This document shows, piece by piece, positions 39,075-48,634 of a DNA stretch of 64,000 nt. Position numbers and translations under genes: made by a program. A model generated the notes under the pieces. It was not told the origin of the DNA. It worked only from the letters and a program-made list of their open reading frames with translations, and did no database searches. Where the stretch lies: contig NZ_CP121467.1 of assembly GCF_029691405.1 (NCBI RefSeq), forward strand, positions 620,001 through 684,000, read 5' to 3'. This DNA comes from Streptococcus sp. D7B5 (GTDB taxonomy: Bacteria; Bacillota; Bacilli; Lactobacillales; Streptococcaceae). Numbering within the stretch: the stretch's first letter is position 1; the number at the start of each line of letters is the position of its first letter.

Positions 39075-41072
39075 TTACCCAATCACACTTCCATTTGGTA
39101 CAGCTGGATCAACTGTGAGAAGGGTTAATTGTCCATCATGTTCAGCTGAGAGGATCATCCCTTGGCTGACATATTTTTTCATCATCTTGCGTGGTTTGAG
39201 GTTGGCAACGATGTGGACCTTCTTGCCGACCAATTCTTGCTCATTTGGATAGTATTTGGCAATTCCTGAGAGGATTTGACGGTCTTCGCCATCACCAGCA
39301 TCGAGGCGGAATTGGAGCAACTTATCAGAACCTTCCACTTTAGAGACTTCTTTGACTTCTGCGACTCGGATCTCAACCTTGTCAAAGTCTTCGAACTTGA
39401 TTTCATCCTTGTTGAGTTTGAGTTCAACTTCATCTGGATTCCATTCTTTTTCGACGGCTGGTTTGTTGCCTTCCATTTGTTCCTTGATATAGGCAATCTC
39501 TTCTTCCATGTCGAGACGTGGGAAGATTGGTGTTCCTTTGGCAACTACTGTTACACCTGAAGGGAAATCAGCCAAGCTCAAGTTTTCTAGGCTAGAAACT
39601 TCTGCTAGACCAAGTTGTGCCAATACAGCGCGACTAGTTTCCATCATAAAGGGCTCAATCATGTGAGCTACAACACGAAGGCTGGCTGCCAAGTGGCTCA
39701 TGACACTTGCCAATTGGTCACGGTGCTCTTCATCCTTAGCCAAGACCCATGGGGCTGTCTCATCGATGTATTTGTTGGTACGTGAGATAAGTGTCCAGAC
39801 TGCTTCAAGGGCACGTGGGTAGTCAACTGCTTCCATGTGAGTATGGTAGTCAGTGATAGATTGCTCTGCTACTTGTGCAAGAGCATGGTCAAACTCTGTT
39901 ACACCCTCTACATAGGCAGGGATTTGCCCATCAAAATACTTGTTGATCATGGAAACCGTACGGTTAAGGAGGTTTCCAAGGTCATTGGCCAATTCATAGT
40001 TGATACGGCCGACATAGTCTTCTGGAGTGAAGGTTCCATCTGAACCGACTGGAAGGCTACGCATGAGGTAGTAACGAAGTGGATCCAGTCCATAACGTTC
40101 TACTAGCATTTCAGGGTAAACGACATTCCCTTTAGACTTAGACATCTTGCCGTCTTTCATGACGAACCAACCGTGGGCAATCAAGCGGTCAGGCAATTTC
40201 ATATCCAACATCATGAGAAGAATTGGCCAGTAGATAGAGTGGAAACGAAGGATGTCTTTCCCTACCATGTGGAAGACCGTTCCATTCCAGAACTTGTCGT
40301 AGTTAGCATGATCGTCTTGCCCGTAACCAAGAGCAGTCGCATAGTTAAGAAGGGCATCAATCCAAACATAGACAACGTGTTTTGGATTTGATGGGACTGG
40401 CACGCCCCAGGTAAAAGTTGTACGAGAAACTGCCAAATCTTCTAAACCTGGCTCAATGAAGTTTTTCAACATTTCATTGAGACGGCCATCTGGAGTGATA
40501 AAGTCAGGGTGCGATTTGAAAAATTCAACCAAACGGTCTTGGTATTTGCTGAGGCGAAGGAAGTAAGACTCTTCAGAAACCCATTCCACTTCGTGACCTG
40601 ATGGAGCAATACCGCCCGTTACATTTCCAGCTTCATCACGGAAAACTTCCGCAAGCTGACTTTCTGTAAAGAATTCTTCATCTGAAACTGAATACCAACC
40701 AGAATATTCACCTAGGTAGATGTCATCTTGAGCAAGTAAACGTTCAAAGACTTGCGCCACTACTTTTTCATGGTAGTCATCCGTCGTACGGATAAATTTA
40801 TCGTACGAGATATCAAGTAATTGCCAGAGTTCTTTGACGCCAACCGCCATGCCGTCAACATAAGCTTGAGGTGTGATGCCAGCTTCTTCCGCTTTTTGCT
40901 GGATTTTTTGACCATGCTCGTCAAGACCTGTTAGATAAAAGACATCGTAGCCCATGAGGCGTTTGTAGCGAGCTAGGACATCACAAGCGATGGTTGTGTA
41001 GGCAGAACCGATATGAAGTTTACCAGATGGATAGTAAATCGGTGTTGTAATATAAAAATTCTTTTCAGACAT
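39075..41072 (-). CDS. metG: Methionyl-tRNA synthetase
   Basis: Class I synthetase charging tRNA-Met, 665 residues from [10 protein letters not shown] (GGAAA just upstream). HIGH-type motif [15 protein letters not shown] in [10 protein letters not shown], and a C-terminal EMAPII-like tRNA-binding domain (about 555-665). No zinc-knuckle cysteines are seen, fitting the Firmicute type. Extended -10 TGATATAAT upstream; no T-box is visible in the short leader. Confidence 0.97.
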   Translation of the reverse strand: MSEKNFYITTPIYYPSGKLHIGSAYTTIACDVLARYKRLMGYDVFYLTGLDEHGQKIQQKAEEAGITPQAYVDGMAVGVKELWQLLDISYDKFIRTTDDYHEKVVAQVFERLLAQDDIYLGEYSGWYSVSDEEFFTESQLAEVFRDEAGNVTGGIAPSGHEVEWVSEESYFLRLSKYQDRLVEFFKSHPDFITPDGRLNEMLKNFIEPGLEDLAVSRTTFTWGVPVPSNPKHVVYVWIDALLNYATALGYGQDDHANYDKFWNGTVFHMVGKDILRFHSIYWPILLMMLDMKLPDRLIAHGWFVMKDGKMSKSKGNVVYPEMLVERYGLDPLRYYLMRSLPVGSDGTFTPEDYVGRINYELANDLGNLLNRTVSMINKYFDGQIPAYVEGVTEFDHALAQVAEQSITDYHTHMEAVDYPRALEAVWTLISRTNKYIDETAPWVLAKDEEHRDQLASVMSHLAASLRVVAHMIEPFMMETSRAVLAQLGLAEVSSLENLSLADFPSGVTVVAKGTPIFPRLDMEEEIAYIKEQMEGNKPAVEKEWNPDEVELKLNKDEIKFEDFDKVEIRVAEVKEVSKVEGSDKLLQFRLDAGDGEDRQILSGIAKYYPNEQELVGKKVHIVANLKPRKMMKKYVSQGMILSAEHDGQLTLLTVDPAVPNGSVIG

Positions 41073-41117
41073 AATTTTTCCTTTCCAGGCTAATGAAACC
41101 TGTTTTTCTAACACTTC

Positions 41118-41126
41118 ATTATATCA
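41118..41126 (-). promoter_or_regulatory. metG promoter, extended -10
   Basis: Minus-strand TGATATAAT (hexamer complement of 41118-41123), about 45 bases before the start codon. Confidence 0.55.
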
Positions 41127-41160
41127 TATTTTCGGTGATTTTCGATAGGAAAATCCATAC

Positions 41161-41192
41161 AAAAACAAGACAGACAAATGTCCATCTTGTTT
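41161..41192 (-). terminator. Terminator of the MFP-ABC export operon
   Basis: AAACAAGA..GACA / TGTC..TCTTGTTT stem (41163-41192) with T residues following on the minus strand. Confidence 0.75.
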
Positions 41193-41207
41193 CTCCTGTT
41201 CTATATC

Positions 41208-42467
41208 TTATTCATAACGAAGGGCTTCGATTGGATCGAGCTTAGAGGCTTTATTGGCCGGCAAGACTCCGAAGATCATCCCAACACTTGCTGACACAGC
41301 CAAGCTAAAGAGAGCGATTGGGAGGGAAACCCCAACTTCAATACCTGCAATCATGTTTTGAAGCAATACTCCAGCTAACATGGTCATTCCAGCAGCAATC
41401 CCAAGACCGATGACACCACCTAGCAAGGTCAAGATCATAGACTCAATCAAAAACTGGACCAAGATATTAGCCCGTGTAGCTCCGAGAGCCTTACGCAAAC
41501 CAATCTCACGCGTACGTTCTGTCACCGAAACCAGCATGATATTCATAACACCAGTTCCCCCGACAAAGAGAGAGATTCCTGCGATGGCACTGATAACAGT
41601 GGTCATAAAACCAAATAGTTGTTGTACCTCTTGGAAGGCGGCAGTGGCGTCCGCAACTTGGTACTCCCCTTGCTGAAGACCTGCAATCTCAGTCAGTTTT
41701 CGAGCCAACTCTGGACCCAAGGTCTGCGTTAGACTAGTATCATTGACACGAAAGACGATGTTCGAGATTTCATCAGTATTAAAATTGGCTGCGAGAGAGA
41801 TATTGGTCGTAATTGGAAGACCACCAATCCCAAAGGCTTTAGCAGTTTTGGCTTCATTGCTTGTATAAACGCCAATCACACGGTAACTAAATTCATTGAC
41901 AGAGATGACTTGATTAACCGCAGCTTCTGGACTATCAAACAAACTCTTGGCTAGTTCTTCGTCCAGCAAAATCACACTAGCAAATTCCTTGTAGTCTTGC
42001 GGTCTTAGACTTCTACCCGCAACGATTTCATTTTCAACTGCGTTCATGTAGGTGCTATTTCCACCAGTCAAAGTCGCTCGTTCAACCTTCTTATCCTTAT
42101 AAGACAGGGTGACGTTGGTCGAGTTAGTGACATAGTAACTGTCTACTCCTTTGAGTTTAGCAGCCTCCTTGACCCAAGACTCTAGTGGTTTTGGCGGTTC
42201 AACATGAACATCCTCTTCTTTCCCACTGACTGTCAAAGCTGACTGACGCTGAGTAAAGGAGCCATCCTTGCTCTTGATAGGAGAGAAAAAGACATGGATA
42301 TCCTTCTGCGATTTGGTCATGTTTTTATTGACCTGACGAGACATAGAGTCGCCAAGAGCCATGATGACAACGACAGACGAAACTCCGATGATAATCCCAA
42401 TCATGGTAAGGAAGGAGCGCATCTTGTGGGCCATGATGGATGAAAAGGCAAATTTCAGATTCTGCAT
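41208..42467 (-). CDS. MacB-like ABC transporter permease
   Basis: 419 residues: one N-terminal membrane helix, a large extracellular domain (about 45-275) and three C-terminal helices with the FtsX core, including RTREIGLRKALGA. This is the MacB layout, which transmits force rather than forming a channel. The ATG is one base after the ATPase stop. With the MFP and ATPase genes it should export or sense amphipathic compounds; the pneumococcal counterpart has been linked, as I recall, to antimicrobial peptide response. Confidence 0.9.
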   Translation of the reverse strand: MQNLKFAFSSIMAHKMRSFLTMIGIIIGVSSVVVIMALGDSMSRQVNKNMTKSQKDIHVFFSPIKSKDGSFTQRQSALTVSGKEEDVHVEPPKPLESWVKEAAKLKGVDSYYVTNSTNVTLSYKDKKVERATLTGGNSTYMNAVENEIVAGRSLRPQDYKEFASVILLDEELAKSLFDSPEAAVNQVISVNEFSYRVIGVYTSNEAKTAKAFGIGGLPITTNISLAANFNTDEISNIVFRVNDTSLTQTLGPELARKLTEIAGLQQGEYQVADATAAFQEVQQLFGFMTTVISAIAGISLFVGGTGVMNIMLVSVTERTREIGLRKALGATRANILVQFLIESMILTLLGGVIGLGIAAGMTMLAGVLLQNMIAGIEVGVSLPIALFSLAVSASVGMIFGVLPANKASKLDPIEALRYE

Positions 42468-42468
42468 C

Positions 42469-43170
42469 TTAGTTTTCCTCCTTTTCTACCTGAGCACTGT
42501 CAGACGAGATGACACCATCACGAATGACAATTCGGCGTTTGGCATAGGCAGCAATCTCAGGCTCATGCGTGACCATGATAATGGTTTTCCCTTCCTTGTT
42601 TAACTCCACCAACAGCTGCATGATTTGATTTCCTGTCTTGGTATCCAAGGCTCCTGTGGGTTCGTCTGCTAGGATGATAGAGGGATTATTTACCAAGGCA
42701 CGGGCAATCGCTACACGCTGCTTTTGACCACCTGATAACTCAGAAGGCAAATGATGACTGCGCTCCGTCAACTCAACCTTTTCCAGAAATTCCTCAGCCA
42801 ATTTTCGACGTTTTGAAGCCGAAACACCAGCGTAAATCAAGGGCAATTCGACGTTTTGAAGTGCATTGAGCTTGGACAAGAGAAAGAACTGCTGAAAGAC
42901 AAAGCCGATTTGCTGATTGCGGACCTTGGCCAGTTGTTTCTCTCCCAGGCCTGCCACTTCTTGCCCTTCAAGGTAGTACTCTCCACTGGTTGGTGTATCC
43001 AACATTCCGATGGTATTCATCAACGTAGACTTACCAGAACCAGAAGGTCCCATAATGGCAACAAACTCACCTTCATGAACTTCTAGATTGATATTTTTAA
43101 GGACCTGCAGTTCTTGGTCACCATTTCGGTAACTCCTGCAGATATTTTTGAGACTAATTAGTTTCTTCAT
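42469..43170 (-). CDS. MacB/LolD-like ABC transporter ATPase
   Basis: 233 residues: Walker A GPSGSGKST, signature LSGGQKQRVAIARAL, Walker B IILADEPTGALD. It overlaps the MFP gene by 17 bases and the permease follows after one base, giving a coupled three-gene unit. Confidence 0.93.
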   Translation of the reverse strand: MKKLISLKNICRSYRNGDQELQVLKNINLEVHEGEFVAIMGPSGSGKSTLMNTIGMLDTPTSGEYYLEGQEVAGLGEKQLAKVRNQQIGFVFQQFFLLSKLNALQNVELPLIYAGVSASKRRKLAEEFLEKVELTERSHHLPSELSGGQKQRVAIARALVNNPSIILADEPTGALDTKTGNQIMQLLVELNKEGKTIIMVTHEPEIAAYAKRRIVIRDGVISSDSAQVEKEEN

Positions 43171-44338
43171 CAGCCTTCACCTCTTTTCCTTCTTCCAAGG
43201 AAGATGTTGGATTACTGATGACCTTGGCACCGTCTGTCAAACCTGAAGTAATTTCTTGGTTGTCTGCGTCCGCATTCCCCAAAGTAACTTCTACCTTCTT
43301 CGCTTTTTTCTGGTCGTCAACGATCCAGACATAGTTTTTGTCATTTTCGGTAACAACACTTGTCAAAGGAACAAGGATGGCCTTACTCTTGTTTTTGACT
43401 TCCACACTGACAGAGAAGCCTTGTTTCAACTCACCGATATCGCTAGTCACATCAACAGTATAAGGGTACTTAGATCCAGTATTTCCTCCAAGGGCTGCAT
43501 TTGCTGCTTCTCCATTGTTTTTAGGATAATCAGAAATATAGCTGATTTTTCCTGTCCAGCTCTTATCTTGGTAAACCTTCGAAGTAAAGGTAACTTCTTG
43601 GCCTACAGAAAGGTTAGCAAGGTTGTATTCAGACAACTCCCCTTTGACCTGCAAGTTTTCATTACTTACGACATGTACTACCACTTGGCTATTACCTGTT
43701 GGCGATTTGGAAACATTACGATTAACTTCAACTACAGTCCCTTCCAGTGTACTCAGGACAGTTGCAGCATCTAGCTGAGCTTGAGCCTTGTTGAGTTGAG
43801 CAACAGCATCTGCACGGTTATCCTTGGCATCACTGATTTGAGAATCAATAGAAGATACTGAAGAAGTCGCTGCTTGCGCTTGTTCTGGGAGTCCAGCTTC
43901 TGTTGGAACCTGTGGTGAAACTGGTGTAGCTGATGCATTCTCACGAGCTTTGTTTAACTCCTCGATATGACGGTCTGCCTTTGCAACTGCACGATCGGCT
44001 GCATCATAGGCAGCTTGAGCATCTGCACTGCTGTATTTGACCAAAGCTTGCCCTTCTTCGACCTTGTCTCCAACCGAAACGAGAATTTCATCTAAATCTC
44101 CCTTACTAGCATCAAAATAAACGTATTGTTCATTTTTTGCTGTAACCGTACCTGACAAGAGAACCGATGAAGCAACCGAACCTTCCTTAGCAGTAACGAT
44201 ATGAGAGGTTTCCTCCTTGACTGCTGACTGGGAGGGTTGTCTAAAAATCAAAATCCCCGCAGCACCGATAACAATAGCACTGGCAACACCAATTGCTGTA
44301 TATAATTGCCATTTTTTTGCCTTTTTATTTCTTTTCAT
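43154..44338 (-). CDS. Membrane fusion / HlyD-family periplasmic-adaptor-like protein
   Basis: 394 residues. A basic N-terminus and one membrane anchor (about 13-31), a split biotinyl/lipoyl-like domain (about 55-105), a helical hairpin rich in Ala/Gln (110-200) and beta-barrel domains behind it. In Gram-positives such proteins bridge the MacB permease to the wall side. The start is the ATG with AAAGGAG seven bases upstream; a TTG two codons earlier is too close. First gene of the operon, under a promoter overlapped by a direct repeat. Confidence 0.88.
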   Translation of the reverse strand: MKRNKKAKKWQLYTAIGVASAIVIGAAGILIFRQPSQSAVKEETSHIVTAKEGSVASSVLLSGTVTAKNEQYVYFDASKGDLDEILVSVGDKVEEGQALVKYSSADAQAAYDAADRAVAKADRHIEELNKARENASATPVSPQVPTEAGLPEQAQAATSSVSSIDSQISDAKDNRADAVAQLNKAQAQLDAATVLSTLEGTVVEVNRNVSKSPTGNSQVVVHVVSNENLQVKGELSEYNLANLSVGQEVTFTSKVYQDKSWTGKISYISDYPKNNGEAANAALGGNTGSKYPYTVDVTSDIGELKQGFSVSVEVKNKSKAILVPLTSVVTENDKNYVWIVDDQKKAKKVEVTLGNADADNQEITSGLTDGAKVISNPTSSLEEGKEVKADEETN

Positions 44339-44374
44339 TTTCAAGCTCCTTTATTTTTTTGCCTTACAAAAACC

Positions 44375-44403
44375 ATTATATCAGAAATACGAGACCTAAA
44401 CAA
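44375..44403 (-). promoter_or_regulatory. Promoter of the MFP-ABC operon
   Basis: Minus-strand TTGTTT (complement of 44398-44403), 17-base spacer, extended -10 TGATATAAT (hexamer complement of 44375-44380). Confidence 0.6.
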
Positions 44404-44435
44404 TGATCGTTCAGAGAGAAACAATGACAATTCAG
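44398..44435 (-). promoter_or_regulatory. 21-bp-period direct repeat over the MFP-ABC promoter
   Basis: AAACAATGATCGTTCAG (44398-44414) and AAACAATGACAATTCAG (44419-44435) are identical at 14 of 17 positions and spaced 21 bases apart, two helical turns. The proximal copy supplies the -35. Tandem repeats with this phasing are typical of response-regulator binding; the regulator is not in the window. Confidence 0.6.
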
Positions 44436-44604
44436 GATCATTATTTCGTTCGGTATTCGTTTGTTGGATTATTGTGCTAGATATATAATACAATATCTTT
44501 TTGAATTTGGCAAGCCTTTTTATAATTTTTTTACCGTAGCAGATTTTTGCATTCAAAAAATAAAAACGATAGAATATGACTATCAAAGCTATAAGGAGTT
44601 TTCT

Positions 44605-45951
44605 ATGAGAGAATATGATATCATCGCCATCGGTGGAGGAAGCGGCGGCATTGCCACTATGAACCGAGCTGGTGAACACGGTGCTAAAGCTGCTGTTATC
44701 GAAGAGAAAAAATTAGGTGGAACCTGCGTCAATGTCGGCTGTGTTCCTAAGAAAATCATGTGGTATGGAGCGCAAATCGCTGAAAGCTTCCACCACTACG
44801 GCCCTGACTATGGTTTTACAAGTTCAGATGTTCAATTTGATTTTGCTAAGCTTCGTCAAAACCGTGAAGCCTACATCGATCGTGCTCGCTCGTCTTATGA
44901 TGGAAGTTTCAAGCGCAACGGTGTTGATTTGATTGAAGGTCGTGCTCATTTCGTTGATTCCCACACAGTCATCGTTAATGGTGAATTGATTCGTGCCAAA
45001 CATATCGTGATTGCGACTGGCGCTCGTCCAAGCATCCCAACTATTCCTGGAGCTGAACTCGGTGGTAGCTCAGACGATGTCTTTGCTTGGGAGCAGCTTC
45101 CTGACTCCGTTGCGATTCTTGGAGCTGGCTATATCGCCGTTGAATTAGCAGGTGTTCTCCACGCACTAGGAGTAAAAACGGATTTGTTTGTCCGTCGTGA
45201 TCGTCCCTTGCGTGGTTTTGACAGCTACATCGTTGAAGGACTTGTCAATGAAATGGAAAAAACAGGTCTACCTTTGCACACACATAAGGTACCCGTCAAG
45301 CTCGAAGAAACGGAGCAAGGTATTACCATTTATTTCGAAGACGGTTCTAGTCACACTGCCAGCCAAGTTATCTGGGCTACTGGGCGCCGTCCAAATGTAG
45401 ATGGTCTGGAGTTAGAAAAGGCTGGCGTTACACTCAACCAACGTGGATTTATCCAAGTGGATGAGTATCAAAATACAGTTGTAGATGGCATCTATGCTCT
45501 TGGAGATGTTACTGGTGAGAAAGAACTTACCCCCGTAGCCATCAAGGCAGGACGTACCCTATCTGAACGTCTCTTTAATGGAAAAACAAATGCCAAGATG
45601 GACTACACGACTATCCCTACTGTTGTCTTCTCCCATCCTGCTATCGGAACCGTCGGTTTGACCGAGGATCAAGCTATCAAAGAATACGGCCAAGATAACA
45701 TCAAAGTCTACAAGTCAAGCTTTGCATCTATGTACTCTGCCGTTACAAGCCATCGTCAAGAATCTCGCTTCAAACTCATCACTGCCGGTGCAGACGAAAA
45801 AGTTGTTGGCCTTCACGGACTAGGATACGGAGTGGATGAGATGATTCAAGGATTTGCAGTCGCTATCAAGATGGGAGCAACCAAGGCGGACTTTGATGCT
45901 ACAGTAGCTATCCACCCAACTGCCTCAGAAGAATTTGTGACCATGCGCTAA
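44605..45951 (+). CDS. gor: Glutathione-disulfide reductase
   Basis: NADPH-dependent flavoprotein disulfide reductase, 448 residues from [10 protein letters not shown] (AAGGAG upstream). FAD motif GGGSGG (10-15), redox pair Cys41/Cys46 in [14 protein letters not shown]-terminal HPTASEEF His-Glu dyad. Mitis-group streptococci import glutathione, so this protects against peroxide stress in a catalase-negative organism. Divergent from the export operon; terminator follows. Confidence 0.95.
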   Translation: MREYDIIAIGGGSGGIATMNRAGEHGAKAAVIEEKKLGGTCVNVGCVPKKIMWYGAQIAESFHHYGPDYGFTSSDVQFDFAKLRQNREAYIDRARSSYDGSFKRNGVDLIEGRAHFVDSHTVIVNGELIRAKHIVIATGARPSIPTIPGAELGGSSDDVFAWEQLPDSVAILGAGYIAVELAGVLHALGVKTDLFVRRDRPLRGFDSYIVEGLVNEMEKTGLPLHTHKVPVKLEETEQGITIYFEDGSSHTASQVIWATGRRPNVDGLELEKAGVTLNQRGFIQVDEYQNTVVDGIYALGDVTGEKELTPVAIKAGRTLSERLFNGKTNAKMDYTTIPTVVFSHPAIGTVGLTEDQAIKEYGQDNIKVYKSSFASMYSAVTSHRQESRFKLITAGADEKVVGLHGLGYGVDEMIQGFAVAIKMGATKADFDATVAIHPTASEEFVTMR

Positions 45952-45958
45952 TTATCGC

Positions 45959-45983
45959 AAGAGACCTCTTGAGGTCTCTTTTT
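45959..45983 (+). terminator. gor terminator
   Basis: AAGAGACCTC (45959-45968) / GAGGTCTCTT (45971-45980), then TTT. Confidence 0.85.
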
Positions 45984-46033
45984 ACTTGCATAATCGGCTG
46001 TTACAAAATTGTTACCTTTATTCAAAAAATAGG

Positions 46034-46061
46034 TTGACTTTTCTTTCTGAATTAGTATAAT
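46034..46061 (+). promoter_or_regulatory. bioY promoter
   Basis: TTGACT (46034-46039), 16 bases, TATAAT (46056-46061). A small palindrome ATAGT-T-ACTAT overlaps the -10; I could not match it to a known BirA or BioR operator. Confidence 0.65.
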
Positions 46062-46094
46062 AGTTACTATAATTTTGAAAAGAGGTTAACAGTT

Positions 46095-46631
46095 TTGAAA
46101 AAAGCTCATATCTATGCTATTCCTGCTATCGGTGCTGCTCTCATCGCCGTATTAGCACAAATCAGTCTCCCTATCGGTCCTGTACCTTTCACTCTGCAAA
46201 ACTTTGCGATCGGTCTGATTGCTACTGTTTTTAGACCCAGAGAAGCTGTTTTATCTGTAGCTCTCTACCTCCTGCTGGGTGCCATTGGTCTACCTGTCTT
46301 TGCAGGGGGAGGCGCTGGATTTCACGTTTTAGTCGGTCCAAGTTCAGGCTATCTTTGGTTCGACCTTGTCTATGCAGGACTTACATCTTATCTCATTCAT
46401 CAAAACAGTGGCTACATTCGCATTTTCCTAGCCAATCTCTTGGGTGATTCTCTCGTCTTTGTAGGAGGTATTCTCAGCCTCCACTTCCTAGCTGGTATGC
46501 CACTTGAAGAAGCACTCGCTGTTGGCGTCCTTCCCTTTATCCTTCCTGATCTTGGTAAGATTATTGCCATTAGTTTCATTAGTCGTCCCCTACTCGAAAG
46601 ATTGAAAAGTCTTCCATATTTTTCAAAATAA
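46095..46631 (+). CDS. bioY: BioY biotin transporter substrate-binding subunit
   Basis: Membrane S-component of an ECF-type biotin importer, 178 residues with about six hydrophobic segments. Family features: PFTLQNFAIGL near the first loops and GLPVFAGGGAGFHVLVGPSSGY as the biotin-binding stretch (split here). Translation starts at TTG (46095) with AGAGG eight bases upstream. It has no adjacent energising module, so it probably uses the shared ECF module encoded elsewhere. Confidence 0.9.
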   Translation: MKKAHIYAIPAIGAALIAVLAQISLPIGPVPFTLQNFAIGLIATVFRPREAVLSVALYLLLGAIGLPVFAGGGAGFHVLVGPSSGYLWFDLVYAGLTSYLIHQNSGYIRIFLANLLGDSLVFVGGILSLHFLAGMPLEEALAVGVLPFILPDLGKIIAISFISRPLLERLKSLPYFSK

Positions 46632-46634
46632 AAG

Positions 46635-46666
46635 AATAGTCCAGAACCATTGTTCTGGACTATTTC
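46635..46666 (+). terminator. bioY terminator
   Basis: Perfect 13-base-pair stem AATAGTCCAGAAC (46635-46647) / GTTCTGGACTATT (46652-46664), loop CATT, T-rich tail. Confidence 0.8.
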
Positions 46667-47023
46667 CTTTCTAAGAATCAACTGTACACTATTTAGCTAC
46701 TTGACTATTCTTATACCAGTATGAATATTAATCGTTTTATTCTTCAAATTACAGCTATTCACGATATGCAAAGTAGAAAAGTATTCTAATTGATTCAAAC
46801 CAAATATGCTTCCATTGATTTTGGATGCTTAGCAATTGTATACTTTTCAGAAAACGCATTTTCAATGATTGGGCTATATTTTATAAATCATTTGTGATAC
46901 AATAGAGCTACCTAAAAGATTCAGAAAATTTAATGTTCATTGATTATTTATATTAACTTGATTATTTTGATTTCTTTTAAAACAAAAATGATTATAAATA
47001 ATTATAAACAGAAAGGTAATTCT
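46667..47023. other. A+T-rich gap between bioY and the TetR gene
   Basis: No intact gene. On the minus strand 46795-46887 reads as a 30-residue coding-like fragment (FIKYSPIIENAF... ending EAYLV-stop) bounded by stops, possibly a gene relic. A partial CodY-like string (46842-46856, 12 of 15) lies inside it and is probably chance. On the plus strand an A+T-rich leader carries GAAAGG before the TetR ATG. Confidence 0.4.
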
Positions 47024-47581
47024 ATGGCAAAGAATACTCGTGAGCTAATCATTAAAGCTCTCATCACACTAGCTAAGAAAAATCCTCAACGTAGTTCCTT
47101 TACAATGACTGAAATTGCTGCTGAAGCTGGTATTTCACGACAAGCGATTTATCAAAAGCATTTTAACAACTTTGAAGATATTATCGAATACATTCACGAA
47201 GAGACCAATCAGCACATTTTTAACGTCTTTAATAAGTACTGCCCTAGCAATGATGGAGATCCTATCAGCTTTTTAGCAGACCATATACTTCCTCTCATAT
47301 ACGAAAAAAGGGAAGTTATTAGCACCTTGTATACCACACAAGTCGACCCATGTTGGAAGGAATTTCTGCGTGGAATATACTCAGAGTGGGTACTAAAGAA
47401 TGTCAATTACCAACTGAAATATAATTTTAATAAAGAAGACATCGCTTATATCATTACGACCATGGCCATCTCTTTCATTGAAATCTGGATTCGTAAAGAT
47501 AATCCAATTCCACCTGAAGAGTATAGAGAGACTTTCATTCAATTGTCTAAGACTTCTCTCTGTGACTATATTGTGTCCTAA
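47024..47581 (+). CDS. TetR/AcrR family transcriptional regulator
   Basis: 185 residues from MAKNTRELII (GAAAGG seven bases upstream). N-terminal helix-turn-helix FTMTEIAAEAGISRQAIYQK (about 27-46) followed by the FNNFEDII linker typical of TetR proteins; the C-terminal ligand domain is divergent and Tyr/Ile-rich. It is a single-gene unit with no divergent partner, so its target cannot be read from context. Upstream open codons are not part of the gene. Confidence 0.85.
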   Translation: MAKNTRELIIKALITLAKKNPQRSSFTMTEIAAEAGISRQAIYQKHFNNFEDIIEYIHEETNQHIFNVFNKYCPSNDGDPISFLADHILPLIYEKREVISTLYTTQVDPCWKEFLRGIYSEWVLKNVNYQLKYNFNKEDIAYIITTMAISFIEIWIRKDNPIPPEEYRETFIQLSKTSLCDYIVS

Positions 47582-47617
47582 AAAAAGAATCTTGAGTTGC
47601 ACTCAAGATTCTTTTTA
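47582..47617. terminator. Bidirectional terminator between tetR and ydbC
   Basis: AAAAAGAATCTTGAG (47582-47596) / CTCAAGATTCTTTTT (47602-47616), 15-base-pair stem; the minus-strand stop codon is inside it. Confidence 0.88.
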
Positions 47618-47833
47618 TTGTCCCCCTTTAAAGGCATCGACCATTACCTGAAATTCTTCATTGGAAAGCGTGATTCCTTTGCCCATTTTAGTATGGTCAG
47701 GACTCCAAGAACGAATATCAAACTTTGCTGGTGCTCCATTAAAGCTAACGCGATTTAGTTCTTTTGTCCATCCTTTGTCATTTTCAGACAAGGTGAGCAA
47801 GTGTTCTTCGATCTCAAATGTAAATTCTGCCAT
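47615..47833 (-). CDS. YdbC family protein (PC4-like ssDNA-binding)
   Basis: 72-residue protein of the YdbC/PC4 family. The pattern GWTKELNRVSFNGAPAKFDIR and MGKGITLSNEEF match homologues whose structures bind single-stranded DNA as a dimer. AAAGGAGT lies upstream. Role in streptococci unknown. Confidence 0.8.
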   Translation of the reverse strand: MAEFTFEIEEHLLTLSENDKGWTKELNRVSFNGAPAKFDIRSWSPDHTKMGKGITLSNEEFQVMVDAFKGGQ

Positions 47834-47936
47834 TTTAACTCCTTTATGTGATATGCTTTCTATAGTCTATTCGTAAAAATCTTGTGGTTTTTAGGAAAAT
47901 TTTATATAATGTGGATATATAAGAAGGGAGGATTCT

Positions 47937-48257
47937 ATGAGACAGACATTCAAACTAGTTCTAGATAAACTACATGGTTTTCTCAATGGGAATGATGATC
48001 ATCCTCAAATCGAGGACAACTCCCTCACTGCTATGATTGAACAAGCCATCCAGAAAAAGACGGCTGTTCATGTCATACTTGCTGAGACAAGTTTTACGGG
48101 TGATATTGTCAAACACGATGCTAATCGCCAACAAATTATCGTCAAAAATTTTTCAAAAAACGTAACTCGAATCATTCGTATCAGTGACATTAAGCGACTT
48201 CGTTTCGTTCCCTCAACTGTACAAAAAGCTCAGAAAAGTCTATTTAAGAAAGAGTGA
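47937..48257 (+). CDS. Small protein of unknown function, weakly YolD-like
   Basis: 106 residues. The second half (HVILAETSFTGDIVKHD, then a short linker and IIRISDIKRLRFV) has the alternating pattern of a small Sm/YolD-like beta barrel; the N-terminus is helical. GGGAGG lies upstream of the ATG and TATAAT at 47905-47910. The YolD resemblance is only a hint; no function is proposed. Confidence 0.65.
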   Translation: MRQTFKLVLDKLHGFLNGNDDHPQIEDNSLTAMIEQAIQKKTAVHVILAETSFTGDIVKHDANRQQIIVKNFSKNVTRIIRISDIKRLRFVPSTVQKAQKSLFKKE

Positions 48258-48284
48258 GATGTTCTTTGCATCCCACTCTTTTTC
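48249..48284. terminator. Terminator between the YolD-like gene and the ATP-cone gene
   Basis: AAAGAGTG-A-GATG / CATC-C-CACTCTTT stem, TTT after it on the plus strand. Confidence 0.75.
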
Positions 48285-48623
48285 TTAACGGATTTGTTCA
48301 AAATGAAGATGAACTGCGATATGGTCACCATATCCACTTCTCTCCAAATCGCGTTGCAAACGATAAGAGATATAGTGTTCTGCAATTGTGATGTAACCAG
48401 CTCCAAGTAAGCGGTGCTCTACCATTGATTGGATCATGCTGATAGTAGCACGTTCTACTTTTGCTTCTTCCAAGTCCAAAACGACTTTTTTAGTAACTTG
48501 AGCTAAGTTTTGACGTAGGTCATCAGTCAAAACATAAACTGTTTGAGCTGCTTTTAGGACAGCTTGGTAAATTTTATCTGGATCAAATTCAGCAATTTCT
48601 CCATTACGTTTGATTACTTGCAT
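48285..48623 (-). CDS. Stand-alone ATP-cone domain protein
   Basis: 112 residues made almost entirely of an ATP-cone: it starts VIKRNGEIAEFDPDKIYQAV, the motif that begins allosteric ATP cones of ribonucleotide reductases and NrdR. There is no zinc ribbon (so not NrdR) and no reductase domain. It follows trmD by 11 bases in the rimM-trmD transcript. Possibly an nrd regulator or a nucleotide sensor; unproved. Confidence 0.78.
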   Translation of the reverse strand: MQVIKRNGEIAEFDPDKIYQAVLKAAQTVYVLTDDLRQNLAQVTKKVVLDLEEAKVERATISMIQSMVEHRLLGAGYITIAEHYISYRLQRDLERSGYGDHIAVHLHFEQIR

Positions 48624-48634
48624 AAGGTTCTCCT

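Noticed and set aside
44406..44435. ComE/BlpR-type binding site (aCAnTTcaG, 12-base spacer)
   Set aside because: One copy fits well and the spacing is right, but the first copy has two mismatches and the distance to the gor-side -10 (48 bases) is wrong. The longer 17-base repeat relative to the MFP promoter is a better description.
46059..46072. BirA/BioR operator at bioY
   Set aside because: A small palindrome overlaps the -10, but its arms do not match the BirA or BioR consensus I know, so only the promoter is reported.
46842..46856. CodY box upstream of the TetR gene
   Set aside because: Only 12 of 15 matches, far from any promoter and inside an A+T-rich relic; expected by chance.
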